The position numbers were made by a program, and so were the translations under genes. Shown here piece after piece: positions 1 to 8,227 of a stretch of DNA of 11,661 nt. The stretch is from an uncultured Paracoccaceae bacterium (GTDB taxonomy: Bacteria; Pseudomonadota; Alphaproteobacteria; Rhodobacterales; Rhodobacteraceae), in the NCBI GenBank assembly GCA_913054485.1, contig CAJXHQ010000046.1, positions 1-11,661 on the forward strand, in the 5' to 3' direction. Under the pieces are notes generated by a model. That model was not told the DNA's origin. It was given only the letters and a program-made list of their open reading frames with translations, and did no database searches. Within the stretch, counting starts at the first letter, position 1. Every line of letters starts with the position of its first letter.

Positions 1-1236
1 ATAGGGGATGCCCTCGAAGTCGCAGATCGAGATCATCTGGTCGATCAGGAACACCGGCTGGTAGTTGGCATATGTGTTATCGATCTCGGGGTAGCGGTTC
101 TGCAGCAAGTGGATCAGCGCATCTTCGTCCAGCGGCATGTTCTTTTTCCGCGCCACCAGCGCAAAAATCTTCAGGAAGTTCTCCTGGTCCGGCCCGTCAA
201 TCTTGATCTTGAAGAAGATCCGCCGCAGCGCCGCCTGGTCGAAAATCTCATTCGGGTGGAAGTTGGTGGAGAAGATCACCAGTGTGTCGAAGGGCACTTC
301 GAATTTTTCGCCCGATTGCAGGGCGAGAATGTCCTTGCTCTCTTCCAGCGGCACGATCCAGCGGTTGATCAGCGCCTGCGGCGGCTCTGCCTGACGGCCA
401 AGGTCGTCGACGATAAAGATGCCGCCGGTGGATTTCAGCTGCAAGGGCGCCTGATAGGTGCGCGCGGTGGGGTTGTAGACCAGATCCAGCATCGACAGCG
501 ACAGCTCCCCCCCTGTCACCACCGTTGGGCGCTCGCAGCAGACATAGCGGCTGTCAAAGCGGCGCGCGCGGCGCAGGGAATTCGGGTCATCCTGGCCGGT
601 GTCCAGCGCGGTGTGCACAATCGGGTCGTAAACGGTGATCACCTGGCCGGCATATTCAATTGCATAAGGCACATAGACCTGGTCCCCCAGGGCGTCGCGG
701 ATGCCGTTGGAAATCGAGGATTTGCCGTTGCCGGGCGGCCCGTACATCAGAATTGACCGGCCGGCGCTGACCGCCGGGCCGAGGTGGTCCAGCAGGCTGT
801 CGGGCAGGATCAGATGGCCCATGGCATTGGTCAGCTGGTCGCGGGTCACCTGGATGTTCTTGATCGACTGGCGCCGCACCTGCTCTCGGTAGACATCCAG
901 CGGCACCGGCATCGGGCCGAAATACTCCGACTGCGCCAGGGCATCCAGCGCGCGCGCCTTGCCCGCTTCTGTCAGCTGGTAGCCCATTTCACTGCCGCTG
1001 TTGGCATTGAGCGTGCCGGTGGCCTCCAGCAGCTTCTGCTCGCGGGCCATATCGACCAGCTCCTGGGTGACCGGAACCGGCAGGCAGACTGCGGCAGCGA
1101 TGTCCGAGACAGTGTCCACGGTCTTGCGGAAGATGGTCTTCAGCAGGATATCCCGCATCATCACCGGCGGCAGCTGCATTTCGCCCAGGCCTTTGGGGGC
1201 GGGCGGGGCGATCACGGGGGTGTTTTGCATGTTCAT
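1..1236 (-). CDS. AAA+ ATPase with N-terminal winged-helix-like domain, tad-linked (partial, runs off left edge)
   Basis: The frame is open for 412 codons from an ATG at 1236 to the left edge, so the C-terminus is missing. An AGGA element 8 bases upstream supports this start; a second ATG at 1230 is possible. Visible parts: residues ~28-100 look like a winged helix, with helices, then a GYQLTEAGKARA wing/helix signature at 86-97. Residues ~160-345 are an AAA+ core with Walker A GPPGNGKS (166-173), Walker B IFIVDDL (273-279), sensor-1 asparagine in IFSTN (N325) and arginines R338/R339 as arginine-finger candidates. AAA+ proteins of this kind remodel protein or nucleoprotein complexes with ATP; the substrate here is unknown. 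It lies 117 bases after the prepilin peptidase on the same strand, so a pilus-related role is inferred from position only. It is not the assembly motor, since CpaF is present. The AAA+ call is firm, the function is not. Confidence 0.85.
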   Translation of the reverse strand, partial: MNMQNTPVIAPPAPKGLGEMQLPPVMMRDILLKTIFRKTVDTVSDIAAAVCLPVPVTQELVDMAREQKLLEATGTLNANSGSEMGYQLTEAGKARALDALAQSEYFGPMPVPLDVYREQVRRQSIKNIQVTRDQLTNAMGHLILPDSLLDHLGPAVSAGRSILMYGPPGNGKSSISNGIRDALGDQVYVPYAIEYAGQVITVYDPIVHTALDTGQDDPNSLRRARRFDSRYVCCERPTVVTGGELSLSMLDLVYNPTARTYQAPLQLKSTGGIFIVDDLGRQAEPPQALINRWIVPLEESKDILALQSGEKFEVPFDTLVIFSTNFHPNEIFDQAALRRIFFKIKIDGPDQENFLKIFALVARKKNMPLDEDALIHLLQNRYPEIDNTYANYQPVFLIDQMISICDFEGIPY

Positions 1237-1268
1237 CGGCGCAGTCCTGTCTCGCACAGAAGTCTCGT

Positions 1269-1284
1269 GCCCCGCGTCCGGGGC
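1269..1284 (-). other. small GC-rich hairpin between prepilin peptidase and AAA+ gene
   Basis: A perfect 6-bp stem, GCCCCG/CGGGGC, with a 4-base loop lies between the prepilin peptidase stop and the AAA+ start. No U-run follows on the minus strand, so it is not a convincing terminator. It could be an mRNA stability or processing element, or chance in GC-rich DNA. Confidence 0.3.
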
Positions 1285-1353
1285 TGTCTCCGTGAGAGTT
1301 TATTCAGCACTGTGGCCAAACGGGGGCAATGCTGCAGCAATTCCGTGAGGCCG

Positions 1354-1848
1354 TCAGCCTCCGAGCGCGGCCCCCAGCGCCAGGTAGGCTGACAATGTGC
1401 CGCCAAGGCAAAGCCCCATCGGGAATTTCTTGCCGGTATCCCAGCTCTCCCAATGCGGAGCCAGCCGCCGCAGGGCGGTGTATTTGGCAATCCGGTGCGC
1501 GGCAAACCCGCCAAGAATGCTGGCGGCGAGGATGAGTGTCACCACCGGCAGATCGGGCAGGAAGATCATCGGCGCAGCGGCACCGGCAAATTTTGCGTCC
1601 CCGGCGCCAACAGCCCCGGCCGCGTAAAACAGGAAACCAAGACCGATGCCCGCCGGCAGATGCACAAGCTGCCAGAGGTAGGTCTTAAAGGGCATCAGCA
1701 GAGGCCCGGCCAGCACAAAGACGGCGATCACCAGCGCGACCGACCAGTTGGGGATGCGCATACCGCGCAGATCGCTCAGCGCCACGGCAAAGCAGATTGG
1801 CAGGATCAGGGGCAGGAACCCCAGGGCGGTCAGGGCAGGGATCGACAT
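1354..1848 (-). CDS. cpaA: prepilin peptidase, CpaA/TadV type (A24 aspartyl protease)
   Basis: This 164-residue, strongly hydrophobic protein has the two aspartates of membrane prepilin peptidases. D26 sits in SDLRGMRIPN just after the first membrane segment, and D84 lies in GAGDAKF, the GxGD motif. It lacks the N-terminal methyltransferase domain and zinc cysteines of PilD, as is usual for the short TadV/CpaA branch. The family cuts the leader from Flp prepilins and from TadE/TadF pseudopilins at the cytoplasmic face of the inner membrane; the 59-residue prepilin at 11415-11594 is a likely substrate. The ATG is 4 bases after the preceding TPR gene's stop and its ribosome site is weak, which suggests translational coupling. 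About five further membrane segments are visible by eye. Confidence 0.93.
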   Translation of the reverse strand: MSIPALTALGFLPLILPICFAVALSDLRGMRIPNWSVALVIAVFVLAGPLLMPFKTYLWQLVHLPAGIGLGFLFYAAGAVGAGDAKFAGAAAPMIFLPDLPVVTLILAASILGGFAAHRIAKYTALRRLAPHWESWDTGKKFPMGLCLGGTLSAYLALGAALGG

Positions 1849-1852
1849 CGGG

Positions 1853-2701
1853 TCAGCCGTTCTGCAGCGCCTGCAGAGACCGGGCGGCCTCGTCGAAATG
1901 CTGCGGATGGGTTTCGATTGCCTCGCGCAGCAGCCCTTCGCCGATCCGGATGTCGCCCTGCTTGATCGCCGACAGCGCCAGCGTGTGCAGCAGCTGTGCC
2001 CGTTCGGTTTGCTCCATCGGGATCACCGGCAGCGTGTAGTTGCGCTGTGCACCGCGCGACAGGATCAGGTTGTTCTTAGCCGTGAAGAGGCTCTGATCCT
2101 GGCGGATCGCTTCGCCGAACAGCCGTTCGGCTGCTGAAAAATCTCCGCGTGTCAGTTTGGAGTAGCCCCAGTTGTTCATCACCCCTGCCGGGGTGGTGGT
2201 CAGGCCCACTGCGGTCTCATAGAAGCTGTCGGCACGGTCCCAGTCACCGGCGGCATCCGCAACCATGGCCTCCAGCCGGTAGCGCTGGAAGGTTTCATGC
2301 GTCGGCGGCACAGCATTCAGAACCTCGCGGGCCTGGTCCCATTCGCCGGTGCGGATCAGTGCCCCGGCCAGGTTCACCTGGTCCTCGCTGGTCGCGCCCT
2401 GCATGGCGGCGACCCGTTTCCAGGCGGCAGCACCCTCGGTGTTCCGCCGGGCGCGGATCAGGGAGTCTGCCAGGCCGCGCTGCAGGTCAATCCGATCAGG
2501 GTTGTCTTGCAAAGCCCGGCTGAAATAGGTCGCGGCTTCGTTCGGATCAGAGGCGTTCAGCATCACCGCGTTCAGATTTGTCGCGTCGATGGCATTCACA
2601 TCCTGAAAGGCGCGGTCGACCTCGGCCGCTTCGTTCCTATCGCAGGCCGACAGGAGCAGGGCCCCCGCCAGGCAAGCCGGTGCAATGATCAAATGGCGCA
2701 T
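1853..2701 (-). CDS. TPR-repeat lipoprotein of the tad cluster
   Basis: This 282-residue protein has a lipoprotein signal: MRHL, a hydrophobic run, then LLLSAC with the lipidation cysteine at 20. The rest is helical with TPR-like units near 72-105, 107-138, 140-170, 172-205 (YSKLTRGDFSAAERLFGEAI) and 236-269. TPR arrays bind other proteins; a periplasmic assembly or secretin-pilot role is inference. The start ATG has an AAAAGGA ribosome site 9 bases upstream, and the gene begins 27 bases after tadD ends. The stop is 4 bases from the prepilin peptidase start. It looks like a longer second copy of the TadD type, possibly from an old duplication, but shared sequence with the neighbouring TadD is not obvious beyond the repeat pattern. 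Confidence 0.85.
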   Translation of the reverse strand: MRHLIIAPACLAGALLLSACDRNEAAEVDRAFQDVNAIDATNLNAVMLNASDPNEAATYFSRALQDNPDRIDLQRGLADSLIRARRNTEGAAAWKRVAAMQGATSEDQVNLAGALIRTGEWDQAREVLNAVPPTHETFQRYRLEAMVADAAGDWDRADSFYETAVGLTTTPAGVMNNWGYSKLTRGDFSAAERLFGEAIRQDQSLFTAKNNLILSRGAQRNYTLPVIPMEQTERAQLLHTLALSAIKQGDIRIGEGLLREAIETHPQHFDEAARSLQALQNG

Positions 2702-2728
2702 GTTGCTGCGTCCTTTTCTGCTCTGCCT

Positions 2729-3307
2729 TTATGGCACCGAGGTCAGCAGATAACTTCCGCTGCCTTGCCGTTCCAGCTTGTAGCCGGTGCCGTTTGTGTC
2801 GACAGTAGCAGACTTTTCAAATGTTGCGAGCGCCAAGCGCAAATTGTCCCGGATTGCGTCACTTTCGCCATTGTCCAGCGCAAAGGCCCGGCGCAGCACT
2901 TGCACCGCTTCCGCGGTCTTGCCGCGCTCCAGCAGCACGATGCCGAGGTTGTTGAGGTTTTCCGGCCAGTCGGGTTCCGCCTCCGCTGCGCGGCGCAGCA
3001 GCGGTTCTGCCTGGCCCAGGCGGCCTGCGCCCAGATTGGCGGCCCCCATGCCGGCCAGGATCTCTGCGGTCAGCCCATCGTCCAATGCGGCCTGGCTGAA
3101 GGCGCGCAGCGCCATGTCGTACTGGCCCGCTGCGGATAGCGTATAAGCTGAATCCAGCGGCCGGTCCGGGTCAATGATCCCGGCAGCAGTGCCGCTTTGC
3201 ACCGTGTCCAGGCGGGCAGGGGCGCAGCCCGAGATTAGCACGACTGCTGTGAGCAGGGCGAGAAGGGCCGCAGGGTGCAGTCTGCAGGGCCCGGACGTTG
3301 ATTGCAT
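2729..3307 (-). CDS. tadD: TadD-type TPR lipoprotein
   Basis: The protein has 192 residues from the ATG at 3307. This start gives a textbook lipoprotein leader with LISGC and the lipidated cysteine at 28. The open frame extends upstream only through a TTG codon at 3373 with no ribosome site and no signal-like sequence, so I reject the longer form. Three TPR-like units are visible at about 54-77, 83-114 and 116-147, the last including LNNLGIVLLERGKTAEAVQV. The C-terminal tail from ~165 is low in helix and ends YKLERQGSGSYLLTSVP. TadD proteins are outer-membrane-linked lipoproteins needed for Flp pilus assembly. The position directly after tadC is the usual one, although a 109-base gap separates them. 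Confidence 0.88.
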   Translation of the reverse strand: MQSTSGPCRLHPAALLALLTAVVLISGCAPARLDTVQSGTAAGIIDPDRPLDSAYTLSAAGQYDMALRAFSQAALDDGLTAEILAGMGAANLGAGRLGQAEPLLRRAAEAEPDWPENLNNLGIVLLERGKTAEAVQVLRRAFALDNGESDAIRDNLRLALATFEKSATVDTNGTGYKLERQGSGSYLLTSVP

Positions 3308-3416
3308 GGTCGGCTTTCCCAACGGCGGATACGGGTCTTCTGTTCCGCCTGCACCTTCGCAAGACTGATCCAATGCAGCAATATGAAATAACGGTCCGGC
3401 CCGGCTCTTTGCGGGG

Positions 3417-4394
3417 CTACATGCTGCCGAGGTTGGAGATGTTCTGCGCCGAAGGCCCGACCAGGATGATCAGCAGTGGCGGTACGGTCAGTATCATGGT
3501 GGCGAGCGTCATTTTCACCGGCAGCTTGTTGGCGGCCTCTTCGGCGCGCATCACGCGCTTGTCGCGCATCTCGCCCGAGTAGACCCGCAGCGCCTCGGCG
3601 ATCGAAGTGCCGAAGGAGGAGGATTGGATCATCACGGTCACGAATGAGGAAATATCTTGCACATCGCAGCGCGTGCCCATGTCGCGCAGCACCTTTTCCT
3701 TATCCTTGCCGGCCTTTATTTCATAGGCAACGATCTCGAATTCTTCGGCCAGGGCAGGGCAGGAGGCGCGCAGTTCTTTTGCCACCCGCACGATCGCCTG
3801 GTCCAGCGACTGGCCGGCCTCGACACAGACCAGCATCATATCCAGCGAGTCTGGAAAGCCCGAGGTGATTCCTTCTTTGCGGGTATCGATCCTGCGGGTG
3901 ACCCAGTATTGCGGAATGTAATAGCCGACGCCGGCCGGTCCGATGACGCGGATCATCATCTGCGTGCTCTCGTATTCCACATCGGCGTTCAGCATGTAGA
4001 CGTAGAACAGCCCGGCCAGCAGACCGAGGATGCCAAGGGCAAACTGCGAGAAGTGGAACAGCCGTACGGCGTCACGGCTGACATAGCCGGCCTGGCGCAG
4101 TTTCAGCTCCATCGCCGACAGGTCTTCTTCGTTCTGCGGTTCAAGAAAGTTGGCAAATTTCTGCAGCTGTTCGTTACGGTCGCCCTGGCGCAGCCGCTCG
4201 CGTTTGGTGGTCTTCGGGGCCTTGTCCTGGTCCAGAGACTTCTTCAGCTTCTTCAGCGGGTCTTCCGGCTGGTTGAGCAGCAGCGGGACGGTCAGCAGGA
4301 TCATAAATAACCCAAGGCCGCCCACCACGATCAGCGGGCCGAAGGGGCCCAGCTTCTCGGTCAGGAAGGTATTGATGCCGGCAAGAAATTCCAT
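3417..4394 (-). CDS. tadC: TadC, inner-membrane platform protein (type II secretion F family)
   Basis: This 325-residue protein has membrane segments near 20-40, 113-135, about 147-163 and 295-313. The conserved cytoplasmic T2SSF domain covers ~180-290, beginning FPDSLDMMLVCVEAGQSLDQ and including a QSSSFGTSIAEALR turn. With TadB it forms the inner-membrane platform on which the CpaF ATPase acts to assemble Flp pilin. A charged linker rich in Lys, Arg and Asp (~45-75) follows the first membrane segment. The ATG at 4394 has an AAGAGG ribosome site that overlaps the tadB stop codon, ten bases downstream of tadB. The length is normal for the family. Confidence 0.95.
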   Translation of the reverse strand: MEFLAGINTFLTEKLGPFGPLIVVGGLGLFMILLTVPLLLNQPEDPLKKLKKSLDQDKAPKTTKRERLRQGDRNEQLQKFANFLEPQNEEDLSAMELKLRQAGYVSRDAVRLFHFSQFALGILGLLAGLFYVYMLNADVEYESTQMMIRVIGPAGVGYYIPQYWVTRRIDTRKEGITSGFPDSLDMMLVCVEAGQSLDQAIVRVAKELRASCPALAEEFEIVAYEIKAGKDKEKVLRDMGTRCDVQDISSFVTVMIQSSSFGTSIAEALRVYSGEMRDKRVMRAEEAANKLPVKMTLATMILTVPPLLIILVGPSAQNISNLGSM

Positions 4395-4404
4395 CTATGG
4401 CCTC

Positions 4405-5373
4405 TTACACTTTGATGTCGGTCAGGACGCGCATCACGATCAGGTTGATCGTCAGCATGACGCCGACAACAAAACAGGCCGGAATGAACCAGGGATGGTC
4501 CAGCACGTTATCATAGTAGTTCGGGTCGCGCACCAGCGTGCCTATCAGCGCCAGCAGGGGGAAGGCCGAGAGGAACTTGCCCGACCACTGCGCCTCGGCG
4601 GTAATAGCCTTCACCTTGCGGAACAGGCGGAAGCGGTCGCGGATCACCTTGGCCAGGCCGGCCAGCACCTCGGCCAGGTTGCCGCCTGACTGCTGCTGGA
4701 TGGTGACGGCCACCGCTAGGAAGCGGATATCCTGAACGCCCAGCCGCTCGGCCATTTCTTTCAGCGCTTCGCCGACATCGCGCCCATAGGTGCTTTCATC
4801 GGAGATAATGCCGAATTCAGTCGCAAGCGGGTCTTCGACCTCCTTGGCGACCATTTGAATGGCGGAGGATAGCGGGTGGCCCGTGCGCAGAGAGCGTACC
4901 ATCAGCTCCACCGCATCGGGCAATTGCTCTTCGATCTTGGCAATCCGCTTGCCGGCCTTGCTGTTGACCCAGAAGAACACGCCGCCGATACCGATGATCC
5001 CCGAGGCGAGGATGCGCAGCGGCAGCGGGGTCGATGTGCCGATGGTCAGCCCGGCAAAGGCAAAAGCCCCGAGGCCGGCCATCACCAGGATCAGCTGGCG
5101 CGGCGTGAAAGCGATGGCTGCCTTCTGCGCCCGTTCCGCCAGCAGGGAGTAGAGCGGAATGGTCTGCGCTTTCATGTGCTGGCGCATTTCCTTGCGCAGC
5201 TGTTCCAGCACCTCGTCGCGCTTGCCGCCCTTCTCCAGCATCTCCAACCGGCGGTTGACCTTGCTGTTCAGGCTGATGGATTTGCCGAAGGTGACCAGGT
5301 AGAGCCCCTCCACCAGCACCAGGACGGCGATGAAGATCAGGCCATAGATGACGGGTTCTGCGCTCAGCGACAT
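4405..5373 (-). CDS. tadB: TadB, inner-membrane platform protein (type II secretion F family)
   Basis: This 322-residue protein has membrane segments near 9-28, 95-115, 118-137, 267-280 and 296-316. Its T2SSF domain lies at ~148-270 and includes QLPDAVELMVRSLRTGHPLS and the IQQQSGGNLAEVL turn that marks TadB. It pairs with TadC as the membrane platform for pilus assembly. The start is three bases after the cpaF stop, with a good GGAGGG ribosome site 7 bases upstream that lies inside the cpaF end, so the two are almost certainly co-transcribed and perhaps coupled. The length is typical and nothing is missing. Confidence 0.96.
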   Translation of the reverse strand: MSLSAEPVIYGLIFIAVLVLVEGLYLVTFGKSISLNSKVNRRLEMLEKGGKRDEVLEQLRKEMRQHMKAQTIPLYSLLAERAQKAAIAFTPRQLILVMAGLGAFAFAGLTIGTSTPLPLRILASGIIGIGGVFFWVNSKAGKRIAKIEEQLPDAVELMVRSLRTGHPLSSAIQMVAKEVEDPLATEFGIISDESTYGRDVGEALKEMAERLGVQDIRFLAVAVTIQQQSGGNLAEVLAGLAKVIRDRFRLFRKVKAITAEAQWSGKFLSAFPLLALIGTLVRDPNYYDNVLDHPWFIPACFVVGVMLTINLIVMRVLTDIKV

Positions 5374-5376
5374 GTC

Positions 5377-6813
5377 TTAGCCCTCCATCCGGGCAGGTTC
5401 GTAGATCGATGCGGGCAGGTCGTAGCCCCACATGCGGAACCGCTCTGAGAAGTGGCTGCGCACGCCGGTGGCGGTGAAATGACCGATGATCTTGTTGTCC
5501 GGCGTCAGCCCGACCCGCTGGTAGCGGAAAATTTCCTGCATGGAGATCACATCGCCTTCCATGCCGGTGATTTCGGTAATCGAAGTCATCCGGCGCGAGC
5601 CGTCCTGCAGGCGCGAGGCCTGCACGATCAGGTTTACAGCCGAAGAAATCTGGCTGCGCACCGCTTTCAGCGGCATTTCGATGCCGGTCATGGCGATCAT
5701 GTTTTCCAGGCGCGAGACCCCGTCACGGGCGGAGTTGGCGTGGATCGTGGTCATTGATCCGTCGTGGCCGGTGTTCATCGCCTGCAGCATATCGATCACT
5801 TCCTCGCCGCGGGTCTCGCCGACGATGATGCGGTCCGGCCGCATCCGCAGCGCGTTCTTCAGACAGTCGCGCGGCGAAACCTCACCCTTGCCCTCGACGT
5901 TGGGCGGGCGGCTTTCCATCCGGCCCACATGGGTCTGCTGCAACTGAAGTTCCGCGGTATCTTCGATCGTGAGGATGCGTTCGGCATTATCGATGAAGGA
6001 GCTGAGCGCGTTGAGCGTGGTGGTTTTGCCCGAGCCGGTGCCGCCCGAGACGATCACGTTCAGCCGGGTTGATACCGCGGCCTGCAGATAGGCGGCCATT
6101 TCTTCGGTGAAAGCGCCGAAGTTGACCAGGTCGTCGATCCCCAGCTTGTCCTTCTTGAATTTCCGGATTGACACCAAAGAGCCGTCCACCGCGATCGGCG
6201 GCACCATGGCGTTGAAACGTGAGCCATCGGCAAGGCGGGCGTCAACGTAGGGGTTGGATTCATCGACGCGGCGGCCGACGGCGGAAACGATCTTGTCGAT
6301 GATCCGCAGCAGGTGCTTCTCGTCCTTGAACGTGACGTCCGAGATCTGCAGCTTGCCCGAGCGTTCGACAAAGATCTGCTGCGGCCCGTTGACCAGGATA
6401 TCGCTGACGGTGTCATCCTGCAGCAGGGTTTCCAGCGGGCCGAGGCCGGTCACCTCGTCATAGAGTTCCTTGTTCAGTGTCTGCCGGTCCTCACGGTTGA
6501 GGACAACGCCTTTCTCCTCCAGGATTTCCGCAGAAATGGACGAGATCTCGGCGCGCAGCTCGCTTTCGCTGGCCTTGTCCAGCGCTGCGAGGTTCAGGTG
6601 TTCCAGAAGCTCGCCGTGCAGCTGCACCTTGATTTCACCCAGGCGCTCCTTGCGCTTGCGGTCCTTGTCGGCCGGAGCTGCTTCCGCGGGTTTGCGGGCC
6701 ATCGGTTTGCGCAACGAGGCAGCCGCCTGAGGCGCGGCGGGGGCGGGCGCTGCCGCGGCGGCCGCGGGGGCAGGTCTCTGCGCTGCGGATTGTTTCTTGT
6801 ATTTTGAAAACAC
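5377..6813 (-). CDS. cpaF: CpaF/TadA, Flp pilus assembly ATPase
   Basis: This 478-residue secretion ATPase has all family motifs: Walker [10 protein letters not shown] (257-265), the Asp box IEDTAELQL (283-291), Walker [13 protein letters not shown] (327-338) and the His box [14 protein letters not shown] (348-361). An N-terminal Ala/Pro-rich low-complexity stretch (~12-50) precedes the all-helical domain at ~55-130 and the PAS-like N-terminal ATPase half. CpaF hexamers couple ATP hydrolysis to pilin insertion and extraction, docking on TadB/TadC. The start is a GTG at 6813, chosen because a strong GAGGGGG ribosome site stands 6 bases before it. It begins 21 bases after the cpaE stop. The length is normal, and no defect is seen. 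Confidence 0.97.
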   Translation of the reverse strand: MFSKYKKQSAAQRPAPAAAAAAPAPAAPQAAASLRKPMARKPAEAAPADKDRKRKERLGEIKVQLHGELLEHLNLAALDKASESELRAEISSISAEILEEKGVVLNREDRQTLNKELYDEVTGLGPLETLLQDDTVSDILVNGPQQIFVERSGKLQISDVTFKDEKHLLRIIDKIVSAVGRRVDESNPYVDARLADGSRFNAMVPPIAVDGSLVSIRKFKKDKLGIDDLVNFGAFTEEMAAYLQAAVSTRLNVIVSGGTGSGKTTTLNALSSFIDNAERILTIEDTAELQLQQTHVGRMESRPPNVEGKGEVSPRDCLKNALRMRPDRIIVGETRGEEVIDMLQAMNTGHDGSMTTIHANSARDGVSRLENMIAMTGIEMPLKAVRSQISSAVNLIVQASRLQDGSRRMTSITEITGMEGDVISMQEIFRYQRVGLTPDNKIIGHFTATGVRSHFSERFRMWGYDLPASIYEPARMEG

Positions 6814-6834
6814 CGGTTACCCCCTCAGGTCCGC

Positions 6835-8073
6835 TCAGGCGGCTTTTGCTTCGTTCTGGCCCAGGTCATGCAGCGACCGGGCCAGTTTGGCGATTTCCTT
6901 GCGCAGCGGGTTCTTGGCGGCGGAGACCGCCAGCGGCACCCCGTGATCGCTGCATTGGGTGATCGGTCGGCCGCCGTCCGGCAGCTGCACATCGATCGAG
7001 ATTCCCAGGGATTCCGCCATGCGCTTCACCCGGCTCTTGCCGCTCAGATCGGTGAATTTCGGGGCGCGGTTCAGGGCAAAGCGCAGCTTCTCGAAGGGCA
7101 GGTCCTCGGACTGCAAAGCCCGTTTCATCCGCAGCGCGTTCTGCGCCGAACGCATGTCCAGCTCCAGCATCGCAAAGTAAACATGCGCTGAGTTCAATAC
7201 GGTTTCCGACCATTGTACCAGCGTGCGCGGCATGTCGATCACCACGAAGTCAAAGTGGCTGCGCGCCATGGCGATCACGCGGTCGATATCCTCGGAGGTG
7301 AGAAAGTCCAGCGGCACCATATCGCTGGGTGCGGTCAGCACCTGCAGCCGGTCCTGGAACGACAGCAGCGCCTGGCCGAAGATTTCCTCGTCCATGATCT
7401 CTGTTTCGCTCAGCATCTCCATCACCGCTTCGCGGCGCGGCAGGTCCAGATAGGTCGCCACCGATCCGTGCTGCAGGTCGAAGTCCAGAATGCAGACGCT
7501 GGGTTCGCTGTGCTCGCTGAGAACCGCCAGTTCCCAGGCGAGATTGACAGCCAGTGTTGTGGACCCGGCACCTCCGGAAAGACCCTGGCAAACAACAACA
7601 GCCCCTTCGCGCTGGGTGCCGGACTGCAGCTGATGGGTGTTTTCCTGGGCAGGCTCGGGCGGCGCTTCCGGCGCGGTCAGCCGATCGATGGCGGCCTGCA
7701 GTTCCTGCTCCGGCAGCGGGTAGGGGATAAATTCATCCGCACCTTTGCGCAGCAGCTGGTGCAGGGATGCCGGGGTCACGTCCTCGGCAATCAGGATCAC
7801 CTTGATACCACGCGCCTTGGCCTGGGTGATAAGCTCGCTCATCAGCACCAGGTTTTCCTCGTCCTCGCCATCCAGCGCCAGGGCGACAAATTCCAGCGTT
7901 TCCGCATCCGGCTGTCCGAAGAAGGCCCGCGCTTCGGCAAACCCGAGATCCCCCCAGGCTTCGCCCAGGGCCGCTTCCATGTCCTCGATCAGCAAATCGA
8001 AGTTCTGCACGTCGCGGCTGATGGTGCAGGCGACGATTGCATGTGCTTCAGGTTGCGGGGCTCCGCTGCTCAT
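6835..8073 (-). CDS. cpaE: CpaE/TadZ, ParA/MinD-like pilus localisation ATPase
   Basis: The protein has 412 residues from the ATG at 8073. Residues ~1-133 form a receiver-like domain (IKVILIAEDVT, then GADEFIPYPL), and ~157-400 a ParA/MinD-like P-loop domain with ILDFDLQHGSVATYLDL (195-211) and VVIDMPR (277-283). The nucleotide loop reads GLSGGAGSTT (164-173): both the deviant-Walker signature lysine and the usual P-loop lysine are replaced, so ATP hydrolysis may be weak or absent. TadZ/CpaE proteins place the pilus machine, often at a cell pole. Start choice: AAGAGGA is 8 bases before the ATG at 8073 but only 2 before an ATG at 8079; a GTG at 8097 lies upstream of that site and is unlikely. 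Its N-terminal leader region is preceded by structured DNA at 8173-8250. Confidence 0.93.
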   Translation of the reverse strand: MSSGAPQPEAHAIVACTISRDVQNFDLLIEDMEAALGEAWGDLGFAEARAFFGQPDAETLEFVALALDGEDEENLVLMSELITQAKARGIKVILIAEDVTPASLHQLLRKGADEFIPYPLPEQELQAAIDRLTAPEAPPEPAQENTHQLQSGTQREGAVVVCQGLSGGAGSTTLAVNLAWELAVLSEHSEPSVCILDFDLQHGSVATYLDLPRREAVMEMLSETEIMDEEIFGQALLSFQDRLQVLTAPSDMVPLDFLTSEDIDRVIAMARSHFDFVVIDMPRTLVQWSETVLNSAHVYFAMLELDMRSAQNALRMKRALQSEDLPFEKLRFALNRAPKFTDLSGKSRVKRMAESLGISIDVQLPDGGRPITQCSDHGVPLAVSAAKNPLRKEIAKLARSLHDLGQNEAKAA

Positions 8074-8172
8074 TGCCATTATCCTCTTAAACAGCACCTG
8101 CGGTTTTCTTCCGCTTGGGCTTTACGGCGAGTCGCTTTGCGCGCACTTCACCTAATAAGGACAATATCGTTG

Positions 8173-8191
8173 CCAATCTGGGCGAGATTGG
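8173..8191 (-). other. inverted repeat A upstream of cpaE
   Basis: CCAATCT and AGATTGG form a perfect 7-bp stem around a 5-base loop, about 100 bases before the cpaE start. It shares 8188-8191 with the next inverted repeat, so the two hairpins cannot form at once. It could be part of a leader structure or a protein-binding dyad; neither is shown. Confidence 0.45.
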
Positions 8192-8207
8192 GGCTAAAAA
8201 ACCCCAA
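8188..8207 (-). other. inverted repeat B upstream of cpaE, overlaps repeat A
   Basis: TTGGGG and CCCCAA form a 6-bp stem whose loop on the minus strand carries six U residues. In the transcript this hairpin would form first and would have to open to let repeat A form. No U-run follows the stem, so it is not a normal intrinsic terminator. Confidence 0.4.
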
Positions 8208-8227
8208 ATGTTGGGAAACTGTGAACA

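Noticed and set aside
1237..1353. Minus-strand 93-codon frame covering this gap and the end of the prepilin peptidase gene
   Set aside because: Most of it overlaps the peptidase in another frame and it has no motif; the gap itself shows only a small hairpin.
109..1392. Plus-strand open frames of about 200 codons opposite the AAA+ gene
   Set aside because: The minus-strand AAA+ frame carries all expected motifs; the plus-strand products have shadow composition and no domain pattern.
3308..3373. Upstream extension of tadD to a TTG at 3373
   Set aside because: No ribosome site, and it puts 22 polar residues before a perfect lipoprotein leader.
6720..6780. GC-rich repeat-like run near the start of cpaF
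   Set aside because: It encodes the Ala/Pro linker of CpaF and is explained by codon use, not by a repeat element.
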